A program made the position numbers and the translations under genes. A stretch of 5,625 bases of DNA from positions 1-5,625 of the forward strand of contig JAKBCQ010000228.1 in NCBI GenBank assembly GCA_021807585.1, in the 5' to 3' direction. Below the pieces are notes generated by a model. The model made no database searches. It was not told where the DNA came from and was given only the letters and a program-made list of their open reading frames with translations. Below, in pieces: positions 1-5,625 of the stretch. Numbering within the stretch: the first letter of the stretch is position 1; each line of letters opens with the position of its first letter. Source of the stretch: Planctomycetota bacterium. Lineage in GTDB: Bacteria; Planctomycetota; Planctomycetia; Isosphaerales; Isosphaeraceae.

Positions 1-694
1 GGTGACGGTCGCGGTGCGTCGCGAGCGATTGATCGATCGTGACGGCCGCAATTTGCTTGATGATCTCGATCTCGATCGATACACGATTCTGCCGAATACC
101 GCGGGATGTTTTACCGCCGAAGACGCTTTGCGCACGGCACGGCTGGGGCGTGAGATTTTGCTCGGGCTCAACAACCGGGGCGCCGATTGGGTGAAGCTCG
201 AGGTTCTGGCTGACCGGAAAACGCTCTTGCCCGACCCTCCCGCGACGCTCGATGCGACGAAGATTCTCGTCGCCGAGGGGTTTCAGGTCCTTTGTTACAC
301 GAGCGACGATCCGATCATGGCGCGGCGACTGAAAGAGGCGGGCGCGGCGTGCGTGATGCCCGCGGGAAGCCCGATCGGCAGCGGTCAGGGGGTTCTCAAT
401 CCCAACAACATCCGTATCATTCTTGAAGATTTAAAAGAGAACGATCCTTTATATCCCGTGATCGTCGACGCGGGGGTGGGGGTTCCGAGCGACGTCTCGA
501 TCGCGATGGAACTCGGTTGCGACGGCGTACTTTTGAACACGGGGATCGCCTCGGCGGGCGATCCGCGGCGAATGGCGCGCGCGATGGGGCTCGCTGTTGA
601 GGCGGGTTATCTCGCGGCGCGGGCTGGACGCATCCCCAAGAAGCTCTATGCGACGGCTTCGAGCCCTGTTGAAGGAACGATCGCTCCGCGCTAA
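1..694 (+). CDS. thiG: Thiazole synthase ThiG, 3' part (5' end outside window)
   Basis: ThiG is a cytosolic TIM-barrel enzyme. It forms the thiazole phosphate of thiamine from 1-deoxy-D-xylulose 5-phosphate, dehydroglycine and sulfur carried as ThiS thiocarboxylate. The first readable codon, GTG at base 2, lies inside the family motif VTVAVRR and is not the start; roughly 30-40 N-terminal residues are missing upstream. About 230 residues are visible. They include PNTAGC, the DWVKLEV strand whose Lys (codon 194-196) matches the Schiff-base lysine of known ThiG proteins with the partner Glu two residues on, the phosphate-loop region [11 protein letters not shown], and [19 protein letters not shown] and the C-terminal ASSPVEG. 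The stop is TAA at 692-694. The segment GIASAGDP is slightly off the commoner AIAxAxDP form but nothing essential appears lost. Partner genes such as thiS, thiO or thiH would lie to the left, if linked. The next gene starts 51 bases downstream on the same strand, so read-through transcription is plausible. Confidence 0.95.
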   Translation, partial: VTVAVRRERLIDRDGRNLLDDLDLDRYTILPNTAGCFTAEDALRTARLGREILLGLNNRGADWVKLEVLADRKTLLPDPPATLDATKILVAEGFQVLCYTSDDPIMARRLKEAGAACVMPAGSPIGSGQGVLNPNNIRIILEDLKENDPLYPVIVDAGVGVPSDVSIAMELGCDGVLLNTGIASAGDPRRMARAMGLAVEAGYLAARAGRIPKKLYATASSPVEGTIAPR

Positions 695-714
695 AGATCG
701 GCCGCGGCGATCGT

Positions 715-741
715 GCGACGGTTCGATCCGTCGCGAGGGAG
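715..741 (+). promoter_or_regulatory. Hairpin abutting the Shine-Dalgarno of the helicase gene
   Basis: Bases 715-721 (GCGACGG) and 728-734 (CCGTCGC) form a perfect 7-bp stem with a 6-base loop. The next bases, 735-741 (GAGGGAG), are a good Shine-Dalgarno sequence, followed by a 4-base spacer and ATG at 746. This ribosome binding site fixes the helicase start at 746 rather than at the in-frame GTG at 713. A second, weaker inverted repeat (GATCG at 696-700, CGATC at 708-712) sits just after the thiG stop. The stem does not cover the Shine-Dalgarno, so it could insulate the site or mark a processing or attenuation point. No T-run follows, so it is not an intrinsic terminator. Confidence 0.55.
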
Positions 742-745
742 TTTG

Positions 746-2704
746 ATGGCGAAAATCGACCCGCTCTCGGTCCTCGGTCCCGACGGCGCGGTCGCGCGCC
801 GGCTCCAGGGCTACGAACCGAGGCCCGAACAACTCGAAATGGCGTCGCGCGTCGCGCATGCGATCGATTCGGGCGAACATTTGATCATAGAAGCGGGAAC
901 CGGGGTCGGCAAAAGCTTCGCATATCTCGTCCCCGCGATCATCGCGGCGGTCGAGGACAAAAAGAAAGTCGTCGTCTCGACGCACACGATCGGCCTTCAG
1001 GAACAACTCCTCAACAAAGACATTCCCTTCCTCCGCGCCGTCACGCCGTTCGAATTCTCGGCGGTTCTCGTTAAGGGAAGAGCGAATTATTTAAGCAAGC
1101 GTCGGCTCGACGTCGCGGTCGGTCGATCGATGGCGGTTTTTCAATCGACCGACGACATCGATCAACTGTCCGAGATCCGCATGTGGGCGAGCCGAACGAA
1201 CGACGGCACCCGCTCCGATCTTGATTTCAAACCGTCGATGACGCTCTGGGACGCGGTCCAAAGCGATCATTCGAACTGCCTGGGACGCAAATGCTCCACA
1301 TACAACGACTGCTTTTATTACAAGGCGCGAAAACGTATTAGTTCGGCGAATCTCTTGATCGTCAACCACGCGCTTTTCATGAGCGATCTGGCGTATCGAT
1401 CGTCGGGTAAAGGTTTGTTGCCCAAATACGACGTCGTGATCTTCGACGAGGCGCACACGCTCGAAGCCGTGGCGGGAGAACACCTCGGGCTGCGGCTGAG
1501 CAACACGCAAATCGAATTCACGCTCAATCGCTTGTATAACGATCGGAGCGGTAAAGGGATCTTATCGTATCATAAGATGGACGTCGCCAAAGAGCTGACT
1601 TCGCGTGCGCGATTCGCGGCGCGGCGGTTTTTCGACGACGTCGCCGAGTGGCAAGCGACCGCGGGCGCCCCCAACGGACGATTGCGCACGCCTCCGCCGA
1701 TCGCGAACACGCTCGGCGAGGAATTGAAGGTTCTGGGTTCGTCGATCGAACGGAGCGCCGAGGCGATCAAAACGCCCGAGGAACAAATCGAACTCACCGC
1801 CGCGGCCACGCGGTGCCGCGAATTCGCCGACACGCTTGATCACTGGCTTACGCATCAACAGAAAGACGACGTCCATTGGATCGAGATCGCCGAGGGCTCG
1901 CGCCGACGCGTCTCGCTCGTGTCGTCGCCGATCGACGTCGGCGCCACGCTCAATCGCCTTTTATTTCAAACCGTTCCCACGTGCGTGCTCACCTCGGCGA
2001 CGCTCAGCGTCGGCTCGCCGCCGAGCTTCCAATTTCCGCGCGACCGAGTCGGCCTCAAAACGGGAGGAGCGTTCCGCCTGGGAAGTCCGTTCAATTATCG
2101 CGTGCAAGCGCGGATAATTGTTCAGAGATCGATCCCCGATCCGGCGGATCGTCCCGCCGATTTTAAAAGAGCCGTCATTCAATCGATACCTCGATATATC
2201 GAGATGACCGACGGCCGGGCGTTCGTCCTGTTTACGTCGAACCAGATGCTCGCCGAGGCTTCGCGCGAGCTTTCAGGCTGGTTCCACAAACGAGGGATTC
2301 GTCTGATCGCGCAGACCGACGGCGCTCCCGCGGGTAAAATGATGGAGATGTTTCGATCATGCAAGGGGAGCGTGATTTTCGGCGTCGACAGTTTTTGGCA
2401 AGGGGTCGACGTCCCCGGCGACGCGCTCTCGAACGTGATCATCACGAGGCTTCCGTTCACGGTTCCCGACCGTCCTTTGGTCGAGGCGCGGGTCGAGGCG
2501 ATTCGTAAAAAAGGGGGAAATCCGTTTATGGAATATCAGGTCCCCGAGGCGGTGATCAAACTGAAACAAGGCTTCGGCAGGTTGATCCGATCGAAAAGCG
2601 ACACGGGGATCGTCGTGATCCTCGACCCCCGCGTGCTGACGAAACCGTACGGCCGAATGTTCCTCGCCTCGCTCCCCGATTGCCCGATCGACGTCCAGGA
2701 TTGA
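746..2704 (+). CDS. dinG: DinG-family (XPD/Rad3-like) ATP-dependent DNA helicase
   Basis: The gene encodes 652 residues, close to E. coli DinG in length. It belongs to superfamily 2 XPD/Rad3-like 5'-3' helicases, which unwind D-loops, R-loops and damaged or structured DNA. Visible motifs, in order: the Q-like segment [11 protein letters not shown] (23-33), Walker A GTGVGKS (51-57), [11 protein letters not shown] (78-88), KGRANYL (110-116), the Fe-S region with Cys178, Cys183 and Cys189, VNHAL (206-210), Walker B DEAH (234-237), LTSATLS (415-421), FVLFTS (493-498), [14 protein letters not shown] (545-558) and motif [11 protein letters not shown] (608-616). Cysteine spacing CX4CX5C equals that of the last three cluster ligands in E. 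coli DinG. The position where the first ligand normally sits (KGRxNYxC) is Ser117, and no other Cys precedes residue 178. ATG at 746 is chosen for its strong Shine-Dalgarno; an in-frame GTG at 713 would add 11 residues. The gene converges on the asparaginase gene with 38 bases between them. No LexA box was recognised. The family assignment is firm; DinG versus a YoaA-like paralogue is less certain. Confidence 0.92.
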   Translation: MAKIDPLSVLGPDGAVARRLQGYEPRPEQLEMASRVAHAIDSGEHLIIEAGTGVGKSFAYLVPAIIAAVEDKKKVVVSTHTIGLQEQLLNKDIPFLRAVTPFEFSAVLVKGRANYLSKRRLDVAVGRSMAVFQSTDDIDQLSEIRMWASRTNDGTRSDLDFKPSMTLWDAVQSDHSNCLGRKCSTYNDCFYYKARKRISSANLLIVNHALFMSDLAYRSSGKGLLPKYDVVIFDEAHTLEAVAGEHLGLRLSNTQIEFTLNRLYNDRSGKGILSYHKMDVAKELTSRARFAARRFFDDVAEWQATAGAPNGRLRTPPPIANTLGEELKVLGSSIERSAEAIKTPEEQIELTAAATRCREFADTLDHWLTHQQKDDVHWIEIAEGSRRRVSLVSSPIDVGATLNRLLFQTVPTCVLTSATLSVGSPPSFQFPRDRVGLKTGGAFRLGSPFNYRVQARIIVQRSIPDPADRPADFKRAVIQSIPRYIEMTDGRAFVLFTSNQMLAEASRELSGWFHKRGIRLIAQTDGAPAGKMMEMFRSCKGSVIFGVDSFWQGVDVPGDALSNVIITRLPFTVPDRPLVEARVEAIRKKGGNPFMEYQVPEAVIKLKQGFGRLIRSKSDTGIVVILDPRVLTKPYGRMFLASLPDCPIDVQD

Positions 2705-2742
2705 AATCCGTCGCGTCGGCGCGCCTGTACATTACTACGTGA

Positions 2743-3798
2743 TTACGTTTTGAGCGGTTCATCGTAAAGCGAAACGCAATCGACGAGCCGCGCCGAGTCG
2801 CCGTCGTGAACGGCGAACTTGGCGCCCGCCCATAAACTTCCGCCCGCAAACCGACCGTCTTTCGCGAGACAGTAAAACTTGAGATCGAACTTCGGCCGCC
2901 CCTTGGCGTCGAGCAGACGCTTGGCCTTGGTCGTCGAAGCGACCCGCTTACACGCGTCAATCACCGCGTCCCGCGGCGCCATCCCCCGGCGCAAATCTTC
3001 CACCATCAAGAAACTACACAGATTGAGCAGGTTCGCCTCGCCGCGACCGGTCGATCCCGCCGATCCGAAGTCGTTCTCCAGGTACAACCCAGCTCCCAGA
3101 ATCGGCGAATCCCCCACCCGGCCGGGAATCTTGAACGAGAGCCCCGAAGTCGTCGTCACGCAGCCGAGATCGCCGTGCGTATCGAGCGCCGAGCAGTGTA
3201 TCGTTCCGTGCAAGCGAACCCCCGAAAAGCGTTGCACCAGCGGGTCGAGTTCGCCTTCCTCGGGAGCAAGCCAATCGCTCTCTTTTCCGTTCGTCTCCTT
3301 CCAATGAAGCCAGATCTTACGCGAGTCGTCGGTCAACAGATCGACCTCGGGAAAGCCGTGAGCCTTGGCGAATTTGAGCGCCCCCTCGCCGACGATCAAG
3401 CAGTGATCGGTCCGTTTCATCACCAATCGAGCGACCGCCGCCGGGTGCATGATGTTGCGAAGCGACGCGACCGAACCCCCTCCGTGTGTCGGCCCGTGCA
3501 TCACCGCGGCGTCGAGCTCGACGACCCCCTCCTCGTTCGGCAGGCCGCCGTAACCGACGCTTCGATCGTTCGGATCGGCCTCGACGATCGCAACCCCCTC
3601 GATCGCCGCATCGAGCGGGTCGACCCCCGCTCGAATCAAATCCATCGCCTTCTCGACCGTACGCAAGCCGTTGGCGCTCGAGATCACCACGGGACGATTC
3701 TTGCCGACCGCCTTGGGGGGCGCCGAGCCGATCGCCGTCAGACCCAAACCCAAAGCGCTCGCCGATAAAAATTCACGCCGATTCCAATTATCAGACAT
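2743..3798 (-). CDS. N4-(beta-N-acetylglucosaminyl)-L-asparaginase family Ntn-hydrolase, Tat-exported
   Basis: This 351-residue protein belongs to the glycosylasparaginase / type III asparaginase family. These proenzymes cut themselves so that a threonine becomes the N-terminal nucleophile; the mature enzymes hydrolyse GlcNAc-asparagine, isoaspartyl peptides or L-asparagine. A twin-arginine signal is visible: NRREFL (6-11) followed by a hydrophobic stretch to about residue 26, with likely cleavage near GSAPPKA, implying export to the periplasm. Family landmarks are VEADPNDRSVGYGG (72-85), LDAAVMHG (95-102), VGEGALKFA (136-144), HGTI with Thr199 as predicted nucleophile, CVTTTSG (213-219), the substrate-binding signature GRVGDSP (226-232; Arg227 and Asp230), GAGLY, and STGRGE (249-254). 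Classical glycosylasparaginases have Asp before the nucleophile (HDTIG); here it is Gly198, as in type III asparaginases. Substrate is therefore uncertain between GlcNAc-Asn, isoAsp-peptides and Asn. The ATG start is supported by the Tat signal and a GAGGA ribosome binding site 12 bases upstream. The gene is divergent from the lipoprotein gene and likely transcribed alone. Confidence 0.92.
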   Translation of the reverse strand: MSDNWNRREFLSASALGLGLTAIGSAPPKAVGKNRPVVISSANGLRTVEKAMDLIRAGVDPLDAAIEGVAIVEADPNDRSVGYGGLPNEEGVVELDAAVMHGPTHGGGSVASLRNIMHPAAVARLVMKRTDHCLIVGEGALKFAKAHGFPEVDLLTDDSRKIWLHWKETNGKESDWLAPEEGELDPLVQRFSGVRLHGTIHCSALDTHGDLGCVTTTSGLSFKIPGRVGDSPILGAGLYLENDFGSAGSTGRGEANLLNLCSFLMVEDLRRGMAPRDAVIDACKRVASTTKAKRLLDAKGRPKFDLKFYCLAKDGRFAGGSLWAGAKFAVHDGDSARLVDCVSLYDEPLKT

Positions 3799-3810
3799 AC
3801 TATTAAATGA

Positions 3811-3815
3811 TCCTC
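3811..3815 (-). promoter_or_regulatory. Shine-Dalgarno of the asparaginase gene
   Basis: TCCTC on the + strand reads GAGGA on the - strand, 12 bases upstream of the ATG at 3798. The spacer is longer than usual. It lies in the only AT-rich patch of this intergenic region (3799-3820). No other start codon fits better, because the Tat signal begins directly at this ATG. Confidence 0.5.
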
Positions 3816-3825
3816 AATAAGCGGT

Positions 3826-3890
3826 GACGTTCGGGCGAACCCCGCGCCGATCGGAGAGGTCGGGTGAACCTTATCGTAGCCCCGAACGTC
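3826..3890. repeat. Inverted repeat with nested palindrome, possible operator
   Basis: GACGTTCGGG at 3826-3835 and CCCGAACGTC at 3881-3890 are perfect 10-base inverted arms 45 bases apart. The left arm overlaps a tight palindrome, GTTCGGGCGAAC (3829-3840). A near-copy lies between the arms: GTTCGGGCGAACC (3829-3841) matches GGTCGGGTGAACC (3858-3870) at 11 of 13 positions. Three related GTTCGGG-like elements in 65 bases, upstream of the asparaginase start and in the divergent promoter region, suggest binding sites for a dimeric regulator or a structured leader. No known regulator motif was recognised. Confidence 0.4.
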
Positions 3891-3944
3891 TTGACGCGGA
3901 AGGTTCGAGTCGCTCTTGGCGTTTTTTGGCTCGCCGATTATCAT

Positions 3945-3983
3945 GCCCGGCGCGGCGGAGAAGCCGATCTCCTCCGCCCGGGC
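3945..3983. repeat. GC-rich stem-loop in the intergenic region
   Basis: GCCCG (3945-3949) pairs with CGGGC (3979-3983), and GGCGGAG (3954-3960) pairs with CTCCGCC (3972-3978). This gives 12 base pairs interrupted by a 4-base bulge (3950-3953) on one side and closed by an 11-base loop. It is the strongest hairpin seen in the window. No T-run follows on either side, so an intrinsic terminator is unlikely. It would lie in the lipoprotein 5' leader if transcription starts upstream of it. Confidence 0.45.
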
Positions 3984-4039
3984 GACGATCGACCCCGATC
4001 CGCTTCGCCGGCTCGTTTCGATCGCGGCTCGGCGCAACC

Positions 4040-4056
4040 TCGTTCGCGTGGAACGA
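4040..4056. repeat. Small perfect hairpin upstream of the lipoprotein gene
   Basis: TCGTTC (4040-4045) and GAACGA (4051-4056) form a 6-bp stem with the loop GCGTG, about 57 bases before the lipoprotein ATG. Short stems of this kind can arise by chance in GC-rich DNA, so functional meaning is doubtful. Confidence 0.3.
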
Positions 4057-4112
4057 AACCGAAACGCGAGTCGATCGCGGGAATCCTTCAACAAACCGAT
4101 CGGATCCATCGC

Positions 4113-5102
4113 ATGCGTATCGGACGGGAATGCGATCTCGCGGAAGCTCGACCCGGTACTTCGTGGGGACGCGCGGTCGTCGCGCTCGCCGCGTGCCTCG
4201 CGGGCTGCGGACCTTATCTCGGGACGACTTCGGCGAGCTTCCTGCGGAACGTCGAAAAAAACCCCGATCCCAATATCCGTTATCTCGCGTATTCCAAGCT
4301 CGCATCCCCCAAGGCTTACGATAGCGACGACCAGCGCGAGAAAGCGTCGGCGATCCTGGCGCACAACCTTCAGCAAGGGCGCGAGCCGACCGCGACCCGC
4401 GCCATGATTTGTCGCACGCTGGGGGCGATCGGTCGCAAATCGGCCCTCCCCGCGCTCCGCATGGCGGTCAACGACGAGGAATCGCTCGTCCGCGCCGAGG
4501 CGTGCCTGGCGCTCGGGAAAATCGGCGAACCTGAAGATTCACTTATACTTGCACGAGTGATGGTTACTGATAATTATGTCGAATCGCGCGTCGCGGCGAT
4601 CGACGCGCTCGGAATGCTCAAACCCAAAGATCCGCGTGTATTGGCGATGTTGATCGATAACATGGCGCGCGACGAACAGGTCGACGGCGCCAAAAAAGGC
4701 GTTCGAAGCAAGGTGGGTTTAACGTTCGCCACGCGTCAGGCGCTCACTGCGATTACCGGCAAAGATTACGGCGGCGACTTCAAAAAGTGGAAATCGTACC
4801 TCGACGAACAGATCGCACACTCCGAGAAAAAAGCGGCGGCGATCCAAACCGCCACGGCCTCCCCAAACCCGACGCCCGTCGATCAACCGGGGACGATTCA
4901 ACAAACCAATACCGCTCAAGCGACAAACGCGCCGCCGCAAGCCGAGCCGCCGCCTCAAGCGGTTGTGCCGATTCAACCGCCGACCCGGCCGATTCAAGCA
5001 GAATCAACCCCGGTTCAGCCGCCGATCCAGCCGCCGACCCGGCAGGCTCAATCCGTGAAACCAACTTTTCCCAATTTGGCGCGCGACCTCAACTTGCCCT
5101 AA
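4113..5102 (+). CDS. HEAT-repeat lipoprotein with Pro/Gln-rich C-terminal tail
   Basis: This 329-residue protein is not a named family I can identify. The N-terminus has a short hydrophobic stretch AVVALAACLAG (21-31) ending in a lipobox LAGC, so Cys32 is the predicted lipidated residue and the mature protein is membrane-anchored outside the cytoplasm. The stretch is short, and the preceding 20 residues contain acidic residues, which is unusual for a signal n-region. Residues about 52-190 form helical HEAT / PBS-lyase-like repeats, clearest in ALPALRMAVNDEESLVRAEA (111-130), LALGKIGEP (132-140) and SRVAAIDALGML (158-169). Next comes LTAITGKDYGGDFKKWKSYL (211-230), resembling the TGxDfGxDxxxWxxW segment that follows HEAT repeats in many planctomycete proteins. 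Residues about 245-318 are low-complexity Pro/Gln/Ala/Thr. The ATG at 4113 is chosen because it is the last start before the signal; its ribosome binding site (GGAT, 7-base spacer) is weak, and the frame is open upstream to 3864. HEAT arrays usually bind proteins, so a scaffold role is inferred. Confidence 0.75.
   Translation: MRIGRECDLAEARPGTSWGRAVVALAACLAGCGPYLGTTSASFLRNVEKNPDPNIRYLAYSKLASPKAYDSDDQREKASAILAHNLQQGREPTATRAMICRTLGAIGRKSALPALRMAVNDEESLVRAEACLALGKIGEPEDSLILARVMVTDNYVESRVAAIDALGMLKPKDPRVLAMLIDNMARDEQVDGAKKGVRSKVGLTFATRQALTAITGKDYGGDFKKWKSYLDEQIAHSEKKAAAIQTATASPNPTPVDQPGTIQQTNTAQATNAPPQAEPPPQAVVPIQPPTRPIQAESTPVQPPIQPPTRQAQSVKPTFPNLARDLNLP
4974..5043 (+). repeat. Degenerate Gln-Pro-Pro repeats in the lipoprotein tail
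   Basis: The 16-base unit CAACCGCCGACCCGGC (4974-4989) recurs as CAGCCGCCGACCCGGC (5028-5043) with one mismatch, and shorter QPP-coding copies lie between. The protein reads IQPPTRPIQ and then VQPPIQPPTRQ (residues 287-311). This is a small in-frame internal duplication in a probably disordered, length-variable linker. Confidence 0.5.
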
Positions 5103-5115
5103 ATCGTCTTATCTC

Positions 5116-5132
5116 CGAATCCGATCGATTCG
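5116..5132. repeat. Hairpin between the lipoprotein gene and mutS2
   Basis: CGAATC (5116-5121) and GATTCG (5127-5132) form a perfect 6-bp stem with a 5-base loop, starting 14 bases after the lipoprotein stop. No T-run follows, so it is not a classic intrinsic terminator. The rest of the 81-base gap (5103-5183) shows no clear promoter, so mutS2 may be read through from upstream. Confidence 0.3.
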
Positions 5133-5183
5133 TTCGATCCGGCGCCGCGGAGATTCGATCGCAGTCGCCGTTGAAAGATCATC

Positions 5184-5625
5184 ATGGATTCACATACCCT
5201 TGAGTTGCTCGAATTCGACAAGACGCGCGAGCTGCTCGCGAGCTACGCGGCGACATCGATGGGTAAGCAAGCCGCGATCGATCTCGCGCCGAGCGTCGAC
5301 CCGGCGTTTATTTCCTACCGATCCGCACTCACGACCGAGATGACCGAGGCCCTCTCGGCGCGGCTCTCGCCGCCGTTCGGCGGCCTCCGCGATGTAAGAG
5401 CTTTGGCGCGCCGCGCCGCGACGGGAGCGGTTCTCGAAGCCGAAGAACTGGCGCAGGTCGGCGAGACGCTCCGCGCCGTCGGCGAACTCGACCGCTGGCT
5501 CGATCGGATCGGCGATCAATTCCCCAGGATGGGGGGCATGCGCCAGGGAGTCGGCGAGTTCGCCGGACTCTCCGCCGAAATTGACAGTTGTCTTGATCGC
5601 CGCGGCGAGATCCTCGATACCGCAA
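5184..5625 (+). CDS. mutS2: MutS2 family ATPase/endonuclease, N-terminal part (3' end outside window)
   Basis: The frame is open from ATG at 5184 to the window edge, giving 147 residues of a protein usually about 780-800 long. It begins MDSHTLELLEFDKTRELLASY, followed by TSMGKQAAIDLAPSVD, then FGGLRDVRALARRAATGAVL and EELAQVGETLRAVGELD. This is the typical opening of MutS2, with the LEFDKxRxxLA signature and the helical lever/core region that precedes the MutS-type ATPase. The ATPase and the C-terminal Smr nuclease domain would lie beyond the right edge and cannot be checked. MutS2 proteins have been linked to suppression of recombination and, in Bacillus, to sensing collided ribosomes. The ribosome binding site is weak (GAAAG at 5173-5177), but alignment of the N-terminus with the family supports this start. 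It lies 81 bases after the lipoprotein gene on the same strand. Confidence 0.9.
   Translation, partial: MDSHTLELLEFDKTRELLASYAATSMGKQAAIDLAPSVDPAFISYRSALTTEMTEALSARLSPPFGGLRDVRALARRAATGAVLEAEELAQVGETLRAVGELDRWLDRIGDQFPRMGGMRQGVGEFAGLSAEIDSCLDRRGEILDTA

Larger units (their letters stand above)
3799..4112. other. Divergent intergenic region with several inverted repeats
   Basis: These 314 bases separate the divergently transcribed asparaginase and lipoprotein genes and must hold both promoters. I could not pick a convincing -35/-10 pair on either strand; TTGACG at 3891-3896 on + is a -35-like hexamer but lacks a recognisable -10 at proper distance. The region is GC-rich outside 3799-3820. It holds three inverted repeats, listed separately, and a 10-base direct repeat TCGATCGCGG (4018-4027 and 4071-4080). 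Open frames through it give arginine-rich, featureless translations and are judged non-coding. The lipoprotein frame stays open upstream to 3864, which leaves a small doubt over its start. Confidence 0.6.

Noticed and set aside
713..745. GTG at 713 as the helicase start, adding 11 residues
   Set aside because: It lacks a Shine-Dalgarno, lies inside the hairpin region, and the added residues do not resemble the family N-terminus. ATG at 746 has GAGGGAG at proper spacing.
449..1006. Antisense open frame of 185 codons across thiG and the helicase gene
   Set aside because: It is a shadow of two well-supported genes, with arginine/aspartate-rich low-complexity translation and no ribosome binding site noticed.
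2506..2520. A6G5 run in the helicase gene as a programmed frameshift site
   Set aside because: The zero frame is AAA AAA GGG GGA, which does not fit the X XXY YYZ pattern, and the full-length frame is the one with all motifs.
2705..2742. Possible bidirectional terminator between the convergent genes
   Set aside because: Only the short palindrome GGCGCGCC is present and there is no T-run on either strand, so it cannot be called from sequence.
3898..3915. GGTTCGAGTC, similar to a tRNA T-arm
   Set aside because: The flanking bases do not form the T-stem, and no acceptor, D or anticodon arms fit around it.
3911..3927. CGC-loop-GCG followed by a six-T run, like an intrinsic terminator
   Set aside because: The stem is only 3 bp and there is no upstream + strand gene to terminate; the run is soon followed by GC-rich sequence.
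3916..4407. Long open frames on both strands over the intergenic region and lipoprotein start
   Set aside because: The translations are arginine/serine-rich with no recognisable motif, typical of out-of-frame reading in GC-rich DNA, and they overlap a well-supported gene.
1..5625. A defence island, mobile element or other new multi-gene system
   Set aside because: All five genes are housekeeping or envelope types, base composition is even, and no transposase, integrase, terminal repeats or CRISPR-like repeats were seen.

Overview
The window looks like an ordinary chromosomal segment of a Gram-negative bacterium. GC content is roughly 60 % by eye, and G/C dominates third codon positions. A Planctomycetes-type origin is the best guess. 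The reasons are a HEAT-repeat lipoprotein with a low-complexity tail, a twin-arginine-exported N4-(beta-N-acetylglucosaminyl)-L-asparaginase, a DinG/XPD-type helicase and mutS2 as unlinked neighbours. This assignment is inference from gene style and is not proven by any marker in the window.

Layout, left to right. (1) The 3' part of thiG (thiazole synthase) runs in from the left edge on the + strand. (2) After a 51-base gap that holds a perfect hairpin abutting a Shine-Dalgarno sequence comes a complete DinG-family Fe-S helicase gene, also +. (3) Converging on it, with only 38 bases between the stops and no convincing terminator, is an N-terminal nucleophile (Ntn) hydrolase of the glycosylasparaginase family on the - strand, with a Tat signal. 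(4) A 314-base divergent intergenic region (3799-4112) is rich in inverted repeats. (5) A + strand HEAT-repeat lipoprotein follows, with a proline/glutamine-rich C-terminal tail. (6) After 81 bases the first 147 codons of mutS2 run off the right edge.

thiG belongs to thiamine biosynthesis, the helicase and MutS2 to nucleic-acid or ribosome maintenance, and the asparaginase and lipoprotein to the cell envelope. I see no single pathway linking them. There is no mobile element, CRISPR array, RNA gene, toxin-antitoxin pair or defence cassette, and no sign of recent transfer. I did not find a new multi-gene system. The points worth a second look are at residue level (a missing Fe-S cysteine in the helicase, a Gly-Thr rather than Asp-Thr processing site in the asparaginase) and at DNA level (structured intergenic repeats and a strong excess of the word GATC).
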